This document shows, piece by piece, positions 28,673 through 40,373 of a DNA stretch of 64,000 nt (its first letter is position 1; each line of letters opens with the position of its first letter). A model generated the notes under the pieces. That model ran no database searches. It was given only the letters and a program-made list of their open reading frames with translations, and was not told the origin of the DNA. The position numbers were made by a program, and so were the translations under genes. Source of the DNA: Pantoea sp. SOD02. GTDB taxonomy: Bacteria; Pseudomonadota; Gammaproteobacteria; Enterobacterales; Enterobacteriaceae. Location: positions 868,001 through 932,000 of the forward strand of contig NZ_CP102604.1 of NCBI RefSeq assembly GCF_024707505.1. Direction: 5' to 3'.

Positions 28673-31326
28673 CACAGTTTATCGTTTGGATTAAGGGCTT
28701 CTGTCAACCTCTGTTGCAACACATTGCGCATTTCCACCCCAAGTGCACGCCGCTCGCTATCGGCCAGGATGAAAAGATCCTCAACCCGTTCACCAATCGT
28801 ACTGATGCGTGCGCCATGCAGCGAAACCCCCAAATCAGCGAACACTTCGCCCACGCGCGCCAGCAAGCCGGGCTGATCGAGCGCGACCAATTCCAGATAG
28901 CTGCGGCGGTCGGTGTGCGTCGGCAGGAAATTGACTTCGGTATCGACACTGAAATGTTTGAGGCGCGCGGACTGACGGCGCGTACGCGGCGGCACCCATT
29001 CGTTCTGCGTGATGGCTTGTTCCAGCGCCTGAATGATCAGCGGATGGCGATCGGCGGCCAGCGGGCTGCCATCTGGCTCCAGCACAATAAAGGTGTCCAT
29101 CGCCATGCCATCGCGGCTGGTAAAGATCTGCGCATCATGCACGCTAAGATTGCGGCGATCCAACTCGCCGGCCACCGCTGCAAACAGGTGCGGACGATCC
29201 GGGCTCCAGATAAAGATTTCGGTACCGCCGCGCGTGGCCTGCGGGCTGACCAGCACCAGCGGTTTGTTGAGATCGTGGTGAATCAAATGACGCGCATGCC
29301 AGGCGAGCTGATTCGGCGTGTGGCGCAGGAAATAGTCGGCGCGACAACGGCTCCAGATATGGTGCAAACGCTCTTCGTCGAGGTTTTCCATGCGCAGCAG
29401 CGCCAGTGCTTGCAAGCGATGATGACGTACGCGTTCGCGCAGATCCGGGCTGTTTTCCATGCCGCGGCGCAGCTGTTTTTCGGTGGCGAAGAACAGCTCA
29501 CGCAACAGGCTCTGCTTCCAGCTGTTCCACAAGCTTTCATTGGTGGCACAGATATCGGAAACCGTCAGGCACGCTAAATAGCGCAGACGGTTTTCGTTCT
29601 GCATCACTTCGGCGAACTGCTGAATTACAGTCGGGTCCTGAATGTCGCGGCGCTGCGCGGTGACTGACATCAATAAATGATGGCGAACCAGCCAGGCAAC
29701 TAGCTGGGTTTCGCGGGAGTTGAGGCCGTGTAGTTCGGCAAAGTCGAGCGCATCCTGCGCGCCGAGAATCGAGTGATCGCCGTTGCGGCCCTTGGCGATA
29801 TCGTGCAGCAGCGCGGCCATCAGCAGCAGTTCCGGTTGCGGCAGACGCGGCCAAAGTTCAACGCACAGCGGATGCATCGGGCGCGTGGCTTCGTCGGCAA
29901 AACTCTCCAGCTTTTGCAGTACGCGGATGGTGTGCTCATCCACCGTGTAAGCGTGGAACAGATCGAACTGCATCTGGCCGACGATGTTGCCCCACAGCGG
30001 CGTATAAGCCCACAACACGCTGTGACGATGCATCGGCACCAGCGCGCGCTTAACCGCGCCCGGATGACGCAGAATCGCCATAAAGGTTTCACGCGCTTCA
30101 GGAATCTGGCACAGCGGCTGTTTCAGATGGCGGCGCGCATAGCGCAGCTGCCGCAGCGTGGTGGAGTAAATGCCTTTGATGTTTTCGTTACGCACCATCA
30201 CGTAGAACATCCGCAGGATGGCTTGCGGCTCACGTTCAAACAGCGTGAGATCGCGCAGGTCAATGAGGTCACCGCGAATCTGGAAGTCATCATCAATATT
30301 GCGCGGCTTTTCAGTGGTCGACAGCGCCAGAATCGCTTCATCGAACAGCTGCAGCAGCATCTGATTGAGTTCGCCGATGCGGCGCGTAACGCGGTAGAAG
30401 TCCTTCATCATGCGCTCAACCGGCTCGTTGACCTCGCCCAAATAGTTGAGGCGTTGAGCGACGGTCAGTTGGCGATCGAACAGCAGGCGGTTGTCATAAC
30501 GCGTCAGCGTTAAGTGCAGCGCAAAACGAATGCGCCACAAAAATTCCTGACACTCATTGATTTCATTGCGTTCCGCTTCGGTGATAAAGCCGAAACCGAC
30601 CATTTCATCCATGGTGGTGGCGCCAAAGTGACGGCGCGCCACCCATTGCAGCGTGTGAATGTCGCGCAGGCCGCCGGGGCTGCTTTTGATATCCGGTTCA
30701 AGGTTGTAGCTGGTGCCGTGATAGCGCTGGTGGCGCTCCTGCTGCTCTTCAATTTTGGCGGCGAAGAAGCGCGACGAAGGCCAGAAGCCATCGCTAAAGA
30801 TGTTCTTTTGCAGTTCGAGAAACAGCGCCACATCACCGGTGAGCATGCGCGATTCGATCAGGTTGGTGGCGACCGTGAGATCGGATAAGCCTTCCAGCAG
30901 GCACTCTTCCAGCGTACGTACGCTGTGACCGACTTCCAGCTTCAAATCCCACATCAGCGTTAGCAGCTCGCTGGTGCGCTGCGCGGCCGCGTCATCCAGC
31001 GGCTGGCGGCTGAGGATCAGCACATCAATATCGGAAAGTGGATGCAGTTCGCCGCGACCATAGCCGCCAACGGCAACCAGCGCGATCTCTTTCATCTGGT
31101 CGAAACCAAAGAAGCGCCACAGGCGACGCAATAAGCGGTCGATAAACAGCGTGCGCGCATCGATCAGCGATTCGATATCGGTGCCCGCGTCAAATGCGAT
31201 GCCCAGATGCTGCTGGAATTGCTCGAGATACTGTTTGAGCTTGTCGCGCGTCAGGGCGTCATCGGGCCAGCTGGCGGGGGAATCGGTCAGGCCTTTGTGT
31301 ACTGCTTCGGTCACGCTACCACTCAT
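28672..31326 (-). CDS. glnD: Bifunctional uridylyltransferase/uridylyl-removing enzyme GlnD
   Basis: Senses glutamine and modifies the PII proteins GlnB and GlnK, controlling nitrogen assimilation. Domains in order: nucleotidyltransferase with [20 protein letters not shown], a linker, an HD domain with [18 protein letters not shown], and two C-terminal ACT domains ([20 protein letters not shown] and [16 protein letters not shown]). I choose ATG 31326, seven bases after AAGAGG, giving 884 residues; an ATG two codons upstream is too close to that site. E. coli GlnD is 890. The final codons lie against the ERIC element. map lies upstream, separated by a terminator. Confidence 0.97.
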   Translation of the reverse strand: MSGSVTEAVHKGLTDSPASWPDDALTRDKLKQYLEQFQQHLGIAFDAGTDIESLIDARTLFIDRLLRRLWRFFGFDQMKEIALVAVGGYGRGELHPLSDIDVLILSRQPLDDAAAQRTSELLTLMWDLKLEVGHSVRTLEECLLEGLSDLTVATNLIESRMLTGDVALFLELQKNIFSDGFWPSSRFFAAKIEEQQERHQRYHGTSYNLEPDIKSSPGGLRDIHTLQWVARRHFGATTMDEMVGFGFITEAERNEINECQEFLWRIRFALHLTLTRYDNRLLFDRQLTVAQRLNYLGEVNEPVERMMKDFYRVTRRIGELNQMLLQLFDEAILALSTTEKPRNIDDDFQIRGDLIDLRDLTLFEREPQAILRMFYVMVRNENIKGIYSTTLRQLRYARRHLKQPLCQIPEARETFMAILRHPGAVKRALVPMHRHSVLWAYTPLWGNIVGQMQFDLFHAYTVDEHTIRVLQKLESFADEATRPMHPLCVELWPRLPQPELLLMAALLHDIAKGRNGDHSILGAQDALDFAELHGLNSRETQLVAWLVRHHLLMSVTAQRRDIQDPTVIQQFAEVMQNENRLRYLACLTVSDICATNESLWNSWKQSLLRELFFATEKQLRRGMENSPDLRERVRHHRLQALALLRMENLDEERLHHIWSRCRADYFLRHTPNQLAWHARHLIHHDLNKPLVLVSPQATRGGTEIFIWSPDRPHLFAAVAGELDRRNLSVHDAQIFTSRDGMAMDTFIVLEPDGSPLAADRHPLIIQALEQAITQNEWVPPRTRRQSARLKHFSVDTEVNFLPTHTDRRSYLELVALDQPGLLARVGEVFADLGVSLHGARISTIGERVEDLFILADSERRALGVEMRNVLQQRLTEALNPNDKL

Positions 31327-31351
31327 CAACATGCCTCTTCATTACGCACAT

Positions 31352-31376
31352 AAAAAAGGCCAGCTATAAGCCGGCC
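31352..31376 (-). terminator. Terminator after map
   Basis: On the minus strand the transcript forms GGCCGGC-TTATA-GCTGGCC with one G-U pair, followed by six Ts, 20 bp past the map stop. It separates map from glnD. Confidence 0.93.
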
Positions 31377-31396
31377 TGGTACTGTCAGCGAGATGA

Positions 31397-32191
31397 TTAC
31401 GCGACGTTTTCGAGCACCGCTGGAATGGTGTCATCTTCACGCAGCGTCAGAATCTCACAGCCGTTTTCTGTCACCACAATAGTATGCTCATACTGCGCGG
31501 ACAAGCTGCGATCTTTGGTTTTCACGGTCCAGCCATCCTTCATGGTGCGGATGCGGTAATCACCGGCATTGACCATCGGTTCGATGGTGAAGGTCATGCC
31601 CGCTTGCAACACTACGCCGCTGTCATCCGCGTCGTAATGCAGGACCTGCGGCTCTTCGTGGAAGCCTTTGCCAATGCCGTGACCGCAATACTCGCGCACC
31701 ACTGAGAAATCCTGGGCTTCGACATACTGCTGAATCGCACGGCCCAGCTCACGCAGACGAATCCCCGGCTTCACCAGACGCAGCGCGATATAGAGACTTT
31801 CCTGGGTCACGCGACACAGGCGCTCACCCTGAATGGTCGCTTTGCCGACGATGAACATTTTTGAGGTATCGCCGTGATACTCATCTTTGATCACCGTGAC
31901 ATCGACGTTAACCACGTCGCCATCTTTCAGCACACGATCGTCGCTCGGAATACCGTGACATACCACTTCATTCACCGAAATACACACCGACTTCGGGAAG
32001 CCGTGATAGCCGAGGCAGGCGGAAATCGCCTGCTGCTTCTGCGTGATGTGTTCGTGGCAGAGACGATCCAGTTCACCGGTGGTGACGCCAGGCACCACGT
32101 GCGGTGCAATCATCTCCAGCACTTCAGCCGCAAGGCGGCCCGCAACGCGCATTTTTTCGATTTCTTCAGGGGTTTTAATTGAAATAGCCAT
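31397..32191 (-). CDS. map: Methionine aminopeptidase, type I (Map)
   Basis: Removes the initiator methionine from nascent proteins. The 264-residue protein matches E. coli Map in length. The metal-binding residues appear in order: His near 79 (EVVCHGIPS), Asp97 (VNVDVTV), Asp108 (HGDTSKMF), His171 (GHGIGKGFHEEP), Glu204 (FTIEPMV) and Glu235 (YEHTIVV). ATG 32191 gives MAISIKTPEEIEKM; five further upstream codons are open but non-homologous. Divergent from rpsB across 318 bp. Confidence 0.98.
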   Translation of the reverse strand: MAISIKTPEEIEKMRVAGRLAAEVLEMIAPHVVPGVTTGELDRLCHEHITQKQQAISACLGYHGFPKSVCISVNEVVCHGIPSDDRVLKDGDVVNVDVTVIKDEYHGDTSKMFIVGKATIQGERLCRVTQESLYIALRLVKPGIRLRELGRAIQQYVEAQDFSVVREYCGHGIGKGFHEEPQVLHYDADDSGVVLQAGMTFTIEPMVNAGDYRIRTMKDGWTVKTKDRSLSAQYEHTIVVTENGCEILTLREDDTIPAVLENVA

Positions 32192-32310
32192 TAAATTAAT
32201 CCGCAATCGTCGAAATTTTCGACAATAATGAGTTCTGTGGCAGTCATGTTAGCAGCCAGCAAAAGGGCTGCCAAATGGCGATTGTCTGCGCCTGCGGCGC
32301 TCAACTACTA

Positions 32311-32340
32311 TTGGCGTATTCCTGCGCATTGTGGTATAAA
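32311..32340 (+). promoter_or_regulatory. Candidate sigma70 promoter of rpsB-tsf
   Basis: TTGGCG (32311-32316) and TATAAA (32335-32340) are 18 bases apart, followed by a GCGC discriminator as expected for a growth-rate-controlled ribosomal promoter. Transcription from here would give a leader of about 160 bases before rpsB. Confidence 0.6.
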
Positions 32341-32407
32341 GCGCGCCGACGATTCTCTGTCACCGACGTTTGGCTGGCAGGAAACGCATAAAACTCATTA
32401 TGTGTAC

Positions 32408-33229
<822 letters not shown>

Positions 33230-33279
33230 TAAGGTTCGCTCTTTCTGAGAGCCCTTAGACATCAGATGTTATCTGTTAA

Positions 33280-33301
33280 GGGGGCCGTTCAGGCCCCTTT
33301 A
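33280..33301 (+). terminator. Partial terminator between rpsB and tsf
   Basis: Stem GGGGCC/GGCCCC with a five-base loop and a TTTATTTTAT tail, about 50 bp after rpsB. As in E. coli it probably reduces rather than abolishes readthrough into tsf. Confidence 0.8.
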
Positions 33302-33411
33302 TTTTATCTAAGTCTGTCACGCTCACTGCAGAGCGAGCGGGGCAGAGTAAATTTTCCGCAACAAGTTTCTGACAGTGTGTGAGCACACAGAGACGAATCG
33401 AGGATTCTGGA

Positions 33412-34263
33412 ATGGCTGATATTACCGCTGCATTGGTAAAAGAACTGCGTGAGCGTACTGGCGCAGGCATGATGGACTGCAAAAAAGCGCTGACCGAAGC
33501 GAACGGCGACATCGAGCTGGCGATTGAGAACATGCGCAAATCTGGCGCAATCAAAGCCGCTAAGAAAGCAGGCAACGTTGCTGCTGATGGCGTGATCAAA
33601 ACCAAAATCGCTGACGGCTTCGCGGCGATCCTGGAAGTAAACTGCCAGACCGACTTCGTTGCTAAAGATGGCGGTTTCCAGGCGTTTGCTGACAAGGTTC
33701 TGGATGCAGCTGTCGCTGGCAAAGTTACCGATGTGGAAGTTCTGAAAGCGCAGTTCGAAGAAGAACGCGTAGCGCTGGTTACTAAAATCGGTGAGAACAT
33801 CAACATCCGTCGTGTTGCTATCCTGGAAGGCGCTGAGCTGAACAGCTATCAGCATGGCGCACGTATCGGTGTGGTTGTTTCTACCACCGGTGCTGACGAA
33901 GAACTGAGCAAGCAAGTTGCTATGCACATTGCTGCAAGCAAGCCAGAGTTTGTTAAGCCAGAAGACGTGTCTGCAGACGTGGTTGAGAAAGAGTACCAGG
34001 TTCAGCTGGACATCGCCATGCAGTCTGGCAAGCCAAAAGAAATCGCAGAGAAAATGGTTGAAGGCCGCATGAAGAAATTCACCGGCGAAGTTTCTCTGAC
34101 CGGTCAGGCTTTCGTTATCGATCCAAGCAAAACCGTTGGCCAGGCGTTGAAAGAGAAAAACGCTGACGTCATCAACTTCATCCGCTTCGAAGTGGGTGAA
34201 GGCATTGAGAAAGTTGAAGCTGACTTCGCAGCAGAAGTTGCTGCAATGTCCAAACAGTCTTAA
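33412..34263 (+). CDS. tsf: Translation elongation factor Ts
   Basis: Nucleotide-exchange factor for EF-Tu. The 283-residue product starts [27 protein letters not shown] at ATG 33412; eleven further upstream codons are open but non-homologous. [10 protein letters not shown] carries Asp81-Phe82, the residues that insert into EF-Tu (Asp80-Phe81 in E. coli). The C-terminal coiled-coil region and [16 protein letters not shown] follow. Second gene of the rpsB transcript, ended by a strong terminator. Confidence 0.99.
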   Translation: MADITAALVKELRERTGAGMMDCKKALTEANGDIELAIENMRKSGAIKAAKKAGNVAADGVIKTKIADGFAAILEVNCQTDFVAKDGGFQAFADKVLDAAVAGKVTDVEVLKAQFEEERVALVTKIGENINIRRVAILEGAELNSYQHGARIGVVVSTTGADEELSKQVAMHIAASKPEFVKPEDVSADVVEKEYQVQLDIAMQSGKPKEIAEKMVEGRMKKFTGEVSLTGQAFVIDPSKTVGQALKEKNADVINFIRFEVGEGIEKVEADFAAEVAAMSKQS

Positions 34264-34270
34264 TGGTCCG

Positions 34271-34300
34271 AAAGAACCGCCACAAGGCGGTTCTTTTTTG
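34271..34300 (+). terminator. Rho-independent terminator after tsf
   Basis: Eleven-base stem AAAGAACCGCC/GGCGGTTCTTT with an ACAA loop and a run of Ts, eight bases after the tsf stop. Confidence 0.96.
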
Positions 34301-34417
34301 TCTGCGATTTAGTGCAGCACTTTCAGTCTCATCCCAATAGCTTTTCTCGCGGGCTTTGCGGATGATCGACCAGATTTTACTTCTCCTTTTCATCATATCT
34401 TCCAGGAAGAACTGACC

Positions 34418-35143
34418 ATGGCGACCAACGCAAAACCTGTATATCAACGTATCCTGCTAAAACTGAGTGGCGAAGCACTGCAAGGTGCCGAAGGTTTTGG
34501 CATCGACGCGAGCGTGCTTGACCGCATGGCGCAAGAGGTTAAAGAGCTGGTTGAATTGGGCATTCAGGTGGGTGTGGTTATTGGTGGTGGTAACCTGTTC
34601 CGCGGCGCAGGTCTGGCCCAGGCGGGCATGAACCGTGTGGTCGGCGACCATATGGGCATGCTGGCAACAGTAATGAATGGCCTGGCAATGCGTGATGCGC
34701 TGCACCGTGCGTATGTCAATGCGCGCTTGATGTCAGCGATTCCGCTGAACGGCGTGTGTGACAACTACAGCTGGGCAGAAGCGATCAGCCTGCTGCGCAA
34801 TAACCGCGTCGTGATCTTTGCGGCCGGTACTGGCAACCCGTTCTTTACCACTGACTCTGCAGCTTGTCTGCGCGGCATCGAAATCGAAGCCGACGTGGTA
34901 CTGAAAGCCACCAAAGTAGACGGCGTCTACTCTGAAGATCCGGTGAAAAACCCGGATGCCACGCTGTATGACCAACTGAGCTATGCAGAAGTGTTGGATA
35001 AAGAGCTCAAAGTGATGGATCTCGCCGCCTTTACGCTGGCGCGTGATCACAAACTGCCTATCCGCGTCTTCAACATGAACAAGCCTGGCGCGTTGCGTCG
35101 CGTCGTGATGGGTGAAAAAGAAGGCACCCTGATTACGCATTAA
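34418..35143 (+). CDS. pyrH: Uridylate kinase (PyrH)
   Basis: Hexameric UMP kinase of pyrimidine nucleotide synthesis, activated by GTP and inhibited by UTP. The 241-residue protein has the amino-acid-kinase fold signatures [42 protein letters not shown] and [13 protein letters not shown]. Same length as E. coli PyrH. It sits between tsf and frr as in all enterobacteria, with its own promoter region after the tsf terminator. Confidence 0.99.
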   Translation: MATNAKPVYQRILLKLSGEALQGAEGFGIDASVLDRMAQEVKELVELGIQVGVVIGGGNLFRGAGLAQAGMNRVVGDHMGMLATVMNGLAMRDALHRAYVNARLMSAIPLNGVCDNYSWAEAISLLRNNRVVIFAAGTGNPFFTTDSAACLRGIEIEADVVLKATKVDGVYSEDPVKNPDATLYDQLSYAEVLDKELKVMDLAAFTLARDHKLPIRVFNMNKPGALRRVVMGEKEGTLITH

Positions 35144-35285
35144 TACCCGACGCACGTTAAAATAAGGTATATTCTTTTGCCGCGATGCTCTGGCATCGCG
35201 CAGCAATTAGGATGATCGATGTTTATCGATACCGCTTCCGGTTAGCCCGGAAATGGCCAGGTCAACCGAATTCAAGGGTTTCAAC

Positions 35286-35843
35286 GTGATTAACGACATT
35301 AAAAAAGATGCAGACACGCGCATGGAAAAATGTGTGGATGCATTTAAAAACAACATCAGCAAAATCCGCACCGGCCGTGCTTCACCTTCACTGCTCGACG
35401 GCATTGTGGTTCCTTATTACGGTACACCTACGCCGCTGCGTCAGCTGGCTAGCGTGACAGTAGAGGATTCACGTACGTTGAAAATCAACGTATTTGATCG
35501 CTCGCTGAGCGCTGCTGTTGAGAAAGCGATTATGACGTCTGATTTGGGTCTGAACCCAAGCTCAGCCGGTAGCGATATTCGTGTGCCGCTGCCAGCGCTG
35601 ACCGAAGAGCGTCGTAAAGATCTGATCAAGATCGTACGTGGCGAAGCTGAGCAGGGCCGTGTCTCTGTACGTAACGTCCGTCGTGACGCGAACGACAAGA
35701 TCAAAGCGCTGCTGAAAGACAAAGAGATCAGCGAAGACGACGAACGTCGTACGCAGGATGAGATCCAGAAAATGACCGATGCGCACATCAAGAGTGTTGA
35801 TGCGGCATTGGCCGATAAAGAAAAGGAACTGATGGACTTCTAA
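35286..35843 (+). CDS. frr: Ribosome recycling factor (Frr)
   Basis: Works with EF-G to split the post-termination ribosome. The 185-residue product shows [55 protein letters not shown] and [18 protein letters not shown] at 35286, seven bases after AAGGG, aligns with the GTG start and length of E. coli frr; the open frame reaches back to 35253 without homology. Followed by a long terminator. Confidence 0.98.
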   Translation: MINDIKKDADTRMEKCVDAFKNNISKIRTGRASPSLLDGIVVPYYGTPTPLRQLASVTVEDSRTLKINVFDRSLSAAVEKAIMTSDLGLNPSSAGSDIRVPLPALTEERRKDLIKIVRGEAEQGRVSVRNVRRDANDKIKALLKDKEISEDDERRTQDEIQKMTDAHIKSVDAALADKEKELMDF

Positions 35844-35861
35844 TTCCATCAACTGCTTTTC

Positions 35862-35907
35862 AAAACGCCGTTCAGAGACGAGACGTGTTCGACTCTGGCG
35901 GCGTTTT
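35862..35907 (+). terminator. Terminator after frr
   Basis: Outer stem AAAACGCC/GGCGTTTT and inner stem CAGAG/CTCTG around a 15-base loop, with the 3' arm itself ending in Ts. It separates frr from ispC. Confidence 0.8.
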
Positions 35908-35962
35908 ACATTGTGTCCGGCGCCGTTGCGGGCACCCTCCACGACTTCACAGGGATAGCATG

Positions 35963-37165
35963 ATGAAGCGATTAACTCTGCTGGGTTCGACCGGCTCCAT
36001 TGGTACCAGCACGCTGGCGGTGATTGCCGCAAATCCTGAACTTTATCAGGTGACCGCGCTGGTGGCCGGCCAGAATGTGGCGTTGATGGCTGAGCAATGC
36101 CTGCAATTCCAACCGCGCTATGCTGCGATGTCCGACGAGAAATCTGCACAAGCGCTGCGTGAGCGACTGAAAGCACTCAACGTTAATACTGAAGTGCTCT
36201 CCGGCGTTCAGGCTGCCTGCGAATTGGCCGCGCTGGATGACGTGGATCAAGTGATGGCGGCGATTGTTGGCGCCTCAGGTTTACAGCCTACCATGGCCGC
36301 AATTCGTGCCGGCAAAACCGTGCTGCTGGCCAACAAAGAATCGCTTGTCACATGCGGCCGTCTGTTTATGGAGGCGGTACGCCAACATCAGGTGCAATTG
36401 CTACCAGTCGATAGTGAGCACAACGCCATTTTTCAGAGTTTACCCGCTTCCATACAGCATCAGTTGGGGTACGCTGATCTGCGGGGGAACGGCATCGAGT
36501 CGATTCTCCTTACGGGATCGGGTGGTCCTTTTCGTGACACGCCATTAGCGGATTTAGCCGGTATGTCGCCGGATCAGGCTTGTGCGCATCCGAACTGGTC
36601 AATGGGGCGTAAAATCTCCGTTGATTCGGCCACCATGATGAATAAAGGTCTTGAATACATTGAAGCCCGCTGGCTATTTAATGCGACTGACGCGCAGATG
36701 GAGGTGATCCTGCATCCGCAGTCTGTTATCCATTCGATGGTGCGTTATTGCGACGGCAGCGTGCTGGCGCAACTGGGCTCTCCGGATATGCGGACGCCTA
36801 TCGCGCACAGCATGGCATGGCCAGCACGTATCTCTGCGGGTGTAACGCCGCTCGACTTCACTCGCATGAAGTCGTTGACGTTTGCCGAGCCGGACTACGA
36901 GCGCTATCCCTGCCTGAAGCTTGCGATTGATGCCTGTGCCACAGGTCAGGCCGCTACGACATCGTTGAACGCAGCGAATGAAGTAGCGGTGGCAGCTTTT
37001 CTGCAGCACCAGATTCGTTTTACCGATATCGCCGCCATCAACAGCGAAGTGCTGGCGACCCTGAGTTGTCAGGAGCCGGGCAGCATTGACGAGGTGATGG
37101 AGATCGATCGGTTAGCGCGCGTGCGTGCCAATGAATTGTTGCCGCGCTTTCGTTTAGCAGGTTGA
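35963..37165 (+). CDS. ispC: 1-deoxy-D-xylulose 5-phosphate reductoisomerase (IspC/Dxr)
   Basis: First committed step of the MEP isoprenoid pathway, making 2-C-methylerythritol 4-phosphate with NADPH. The 400-residue protein has the NADPH loop [22 protein letters not shown], the metal-site [12 protein letters not shown], the flexible-loop region around [23 protein letters not shown], and [10 protein letters not shown]. Two adjacent ATGs (35960, 35963) follow AGGG; I use the second by homology. First gene of the isoprenoid/envelope block, upstream of uppS. Confidence 0.98.
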   Translation: MKRLTLLGSTGSIGTSTLAVIAANPELYQVTALVAGQNVALMAEQCLQFQPRYAAMSDEKSAQALRERLKALNVNTEVLSGVQAACELAALDDVDQVMAAIVGASGLQPTMAAIRAGKTVLLANKESLVTCGRLFMEAVRQHQVQLLPVDSEHNAIFQSLPASIQHQLGYADLRGNGIESILLTGSGGPFRDTPLADLAGMSPDQACAHPNWSMGRKISVDSATMMNKGLEYIEARWLFNATDAQMEVILHPQSVIHSMVRYCDGSVLAQLGSPDMRTPIAHSMAWPARISAGVTPLDFTRMKSLTFAEPDYERYPCLKLAIDACATGQAATTSLNAANEVAVAAFLQHQIRFTDIAAINSEVLATLSCQEPGSIDEVMEIDRLARVRANELLPRFRLAG

Positions 37166-37178
37166 TAGTTCCCGCTAT

Positions 37179-37207
37179 TTGTTCGCTCTGGGTGAAAATG
37201 GTATAGT
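37179..37207 (+). promoter_or_regulatory. Candidate sigma70 promoter for uppS and downstream genes
   Basis: TTGTTC (37179-37184) and an extended -10 TGGTATAGT (TATAGT at 37202-37207) are separated by 17 bases in the ispC-uppS gap. It would give a leader of about 118 bases before uppS. Confidence 0.6.
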
Positions 37208-37331
37208 CGCTCGCTCGCGTTTCACAGCCCGACATTGTTTCGATGTCATCTGGCGTGTTTGCCGGAGTTTGCTGCAGGCGCAATGTATTCAGAAACCACA
37301 GCATTTCTGATGAAAGGAATTATTACGCGTT

Positions 37332-38084
37332 ATGTCGTCCAACAATCACAACACAATCGATGACGAGTCGTACTGCACGCCACGTCACGTGGCCATCATT
37401 ATGGATGGTAATGGTCGCTGGGCAAAAAATCAGGGCAAACTGCGTATTTCAGGCCACAAAGCCGGGGTAAAATCAGTACGCCGGGCTGTCAGCTTTGCGG
37501 TTAGCCATAAACTGGAAGCGCTCACGCTTTATGCGTTCAGCAGTGAAAACTGGAGCCGTCCGATTCAGGAAGTGACAGCATTAATGGAGTTGTTTGTCTG
37601 GGCGCTCGACAGCGAAGTCAAAAGCCTGCACAAGCACAATGTGCGTCTGCGCATTATTGGTGATATCAGTCGTTTCAATAACCGTATTCAGGAACGCATT
37701 CGCCGCGCCGAGGAACTGACTCAGCAAAATAATGGACTGACCCTTAACATTGCTGCCAACTATGGCGGCCGTTGGGATATTATCCAGGGTGCCAGAAAAT
37801 TGGCCGAACAGGTTCAGGAAGGTTTACTGCGTCCTGACCAGATTACCGAAGAAAGCCTGGCTCCGTATCTGTGTATGCAGGAGCTGGCGCCAGTGGATTT
37901 AGTGATAAGGACCGGGGGAGAGCATCGGATTAGCAACTTCCTGCTGTGGCAAATCGCCTATGCTGAGTTTTGGTTTACCGATGTTCTTTGGCCTGATTTT
38001 GATGAAAACGTTTTTGAAGGTGCACTGAATGCATTCTCTACGCGGGAGCGACGCTATGGCGGTACTGCACCAGGCGGCGCCTAA
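37332..38084 (+). CDS. uppS: Undecaprenyl diphosphate synthase (UppS/IspU)
   Basis: Cis-prenyltransferase making the C55 lipid carrier for peptidoglycan and O-antigen. The 250-residue protein has the catalytic Asp25 in IIMDGNGRWAK, FSSENWSRP, NIAANYGGRWDI and the pyrophosphate/dimer motif DLVIRTGGEHRISNFLLWQ. ATG 37332 is supported by homology from HVAIIMDG onward. It lies upstream of cdsA with an 18 bp gap, which suggests co-transcription. Confidence 0.98.
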   Translation: MSSNNHNTIDDESYCTPRHVAIIMDGNGRWAKNQGKLRISGHKAGVKSVRRAVSFAVSHKLEALTLYAFSSENWSRPIQEVTALMELFVWALDSEVKSLHKHNVRLRIIGDISRFNNRIQERIRRAEELTQQNNGLTLNIAANYGGRWDIIQGARKLAEQVQEGLLRPDQITEESLAPYLCMQELAPVDLVIRTGGEHRISNFLLWQIAYAEFWFTDVLWPDFDENVFEGALNAFSTRERRYGGTAPGGA

Positions 38085-38102
38085 GCAATTTGGGGGTAAC
38101 CT

Positions 38103-38960
38103 TTGCTGAAGTCTCGTCTGATTACCGCGTTAATTTTGATTCCGCTGGTGATCGCTGCACTGTTCTGGTTACCCCTGTCCGGTTTTGCGATTATCACTAT
38201 CATCATCTGCATGCTTGCCGCCTGGGAATGGGGGCAGTTTGCTGGCATGAAAACGCGTCAGCAACGTATCTGGCTCGCCGTACTATGCGGTCTGTTGCTG
38301 TCCGCGATGCTTTTTACTCTTGAACCCTATCAACGCAATCTGCACCAATTCCAGATGGAAGGCTCGCTCTGGGCATCGCTGGGATGGTGGATTGTCGCGC
38401 TCATCTTAGTGCTGTTCTATCCGGCTTCTGCTGCATTGTGGCGTCATTCGCGTACGCTGCGCCTGCTGTTTGGCGTGCTCACCTTGATTCCCTTCTTCTG
38501 GGGCATGATGGCGCTGCGTCAGTATCATTACGATACCGATCATTTTGCTGGCGCATGGTGGCTGCTGTTCGTGATGTTCCTCGTCTGGGGCGCTGATTCT
38601 GGTGCTTACATGTTTGGTCGCCTGTTTGGCAAACACAAGCTGGCACCGAAAGTTTCTCCGGGTAAAACCTGGGAAGGTTTCTTCGGTGGCCTGTTGTCAT
38701 CTGCCATTATCGCCTGGCTATTTGCCCTGCTGGCACCGCTTTCGGTGGCGCCGGGCACGCTGATCATCTGTGCGGTGATTGCCACGCTGGCATCGGTATT
38801 GGGTGACCTGACTGAAAGTATGTTTAAGCGTGAAGCGGGCATTAAAGACAGCGGTAACTTGATTCCGGGGCACGGTGGTATTCTCGATCGTATTGATAGC
38901 CTGACTGCTGCGGTGCCGGTGTTTGCCTGCCTGCTGCTGTTGGTGTTCCGCACCCTCTGA
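38103..38960 (+). CDS. cdsA: Phosphatidate cytidylyltransferase (CdsA)
   Basis: Inner-membrane enzyme forming CDP-diacylglycerol, the precursor of all phospholipids. The 285-residue protein (same as E. coli) has about eight membrane spans and the family signature SMFKREAGIKDSGNLIPGHG followed by GILDR. It starts at TTG 38103, after GGGGG in the uppS-cdsA gap, giving MLKSRLITALIL. rseP follows after 12 bp. Confidence 0.98.
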   Translation: MLKSRLITALILIPLVIAALFWLPLSGFAIITIIICMLAAWEWGQFAGMKTRQQRIWLAVLCGLLLSAMLFTLEPYQRNLHQFQMEGSLWASLGWWIVALILVLFYPASAALWRHSRTLRLLFGVLTLIPFFWGMMALRQYHYDTDHFAGAWWLLFVMFLVWGADSGAYMFGRLFGKHKLAPKVSPGKTWEGFFGGLLSSAIIAWLFALLAPLSVAPGTLIICAVIATLASVLGDLTESMFKREAGIKDSGNLIPGHGGILDRIDSLTAAVPVFACLLLLVFRTL

Positions 38961-38972
38961 GGATAGCCGACG

Positions 38973-40322
38973 ATGTTGAGTATACTCTGGAGTTTTGCCG
39001 CCTTTATCGTGGCGCTTGGCGTGCTGATTACCGTGCACGAGTTTGGTCATTTCTGGGTGGCGCGCCGCTGCGGTGTCAAAGTCGAACGTTTCTCAATTGG
39101 CTTTGGTAAAGCGCTGTGGCGTCGCAGCGATCGTCAGGGCACCGAATATGTCATCGCGCTGATTCCTCTCGGCGGTTACGTCAAAATGCTCGACGAACGC
39201 GTTGAGAGCGTTCCCGCCGAACTGCGTCATCAAGCCTTCAATAATAAAACCGTGCTGCAGCGTGCTTCGATCATCGCAGCCGGTCCTATCGCCAACTTCA
39301 TCTTTGCCATCTTCGCTTACTGGGTCGTGTTTATTCACGGCGTGCCGGGTGTGCGTCCCGTAGTTGGTGAAATTATGAACGGTTCCGTCGCTGCCGAAGC
39401 GCAAATTACCTCCGGTATGGAACTTAAAGCGGTAGATGGTATCGAAACGCCTGATTGGGATGCTGTGCGTATGGCGCTGATCGGTAAAATCGGCGACAGC
39501 GATGCCACGCTTACCGTCTCGCAATTTGGCGAAGAAGCCACGCAGCAAAAGCAATTAAATTTGCGCGATTGGCAATTTGAGCCTGATAAACAGGATCCGG
39601 TGGTCGCTTTAGGTATTCGTCCACGTGGGCCGCAGATTGAAACGACCTTAGCTGAAGTTCAGGCAAACTCACCGGCAAGCAATGCTGGTTTGCAAGCGGG
39701 CGATAGGATCGTTAAAGTCGATGGTCAGCCATTGTCTCAGTGGCAGGCTTTTGCGGCACAGGTGCGGGATAATCCGGGCAAAAACATGGCGCTAGATATC
39801 GAGCGCAACGGCGAACCTGTGGCGTTGACGTTAACGCCGGAAGCGAAACCGGGCAAGGAAGCGGAAGGCTTCGCGGGTGTAATACCGCGTGTGATTCCGC
39901 TGCCTGATGAGTACAAAACGGTAAGGCAGTATGGGCCTTTTGCGGCGATCGGCGAAGCCAGTGTAAAAACCTGGCAGCTGATGAAGCTAACAGTCTCCAT
40001 GCTGGGCAAGTTGATAATCGGGGATGTGAAGCTGAATAACCTGAGCGGGCCGATTTCGATCGCGCAGGGTGCCGGGTTATCAGCAGAGTACGGGGTGATT
40101 TATTACCTGATGTTCCTGGCGCTTATCAGCGTCAACCTGGGCATCATTAACCTGTTCCCTCTGCCGGTTTTAGATGGTGGTCATCTGCTCTTTCTGGCGA
40201 TCGAAAAGATCAAAGGTGGACCGGTGTCCGAGCGAGTTCAGGACTTTAGTTATCGCATTGGCTCAATCTTGCTAGTGCTGTTAATGGGGCTTGCACTTTT
40301 CAATGATTTCTCTCGTCTGTAA
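38973..40322 (+). CDS. rseP: Site-2 protease RseP
   Basis: Intramembrane zinc protease that cleaves RseA to release sigmaE and removes signal-peptide remnants. The 449-residue protein has the HEFGH zinc site (His22, Glu23, His26) in the first membrane span, two periplasmic PDZ domains around residues 127-310 (the second starting near [16 protein letters not shown]), and the second metal motif PLPVLDGGH in the third span. It precedes bamA and skp, whose expression sigmaE raises in E. coli. Confidence 0.98.
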   Translation: MLSILWSFAAFIVALGVLITVHEFGHFWVARRCGVKVERFSIGFGKALWRRSDRQGTEYVIALIPLGGYVKMLDERVESVPAELRHQAFNNKTVLQRASIIAAGPIANFIFAIFAYWVVFIHGVPGVRPVVGEIMNGSVAAEAQITSGMELKAVDGIETPDWDAVRMALIGKIGDSDATLTVSQFGEEATQQKQLNLRDWQFEPDKQDPVVALGIRPRGPQIETTLAEVQANSPASNAGLQAGDRIVKVDGQPLSQWQAFAAQVRDNPGKNMALDIERNGEPVALTLTPEAKPGKEAEGFAGVIPRVIPLPDEYKTVRQYGPFAAIGEASVKTWQLMKLTVSMLGKLIIGDVKLNNLSGPISIAQGAGLSAEYGVIYYLMFLALISVNLGIINLFPLPVLDGGHLLFLAIEKIKGGPVSERVQDFSYRIGSILLVLLMGLALFNDFSRL

Positions 40323-40373
40323 TAGCTGGAACGCATACAGACGCGGGATGTGTTAGGAAAACGCATAACAACG

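Noticed and set aside
40293..40321. Possible sigmaE promoter within the 3' end of rseP (GCACTT, 17 bases, TCTGTA)
   Set aside because: The bases encode conserved residues of RseP ([10 protein letters not shown]), so the match may be due to coding constraint; the -35 lacks the GGAAC core.
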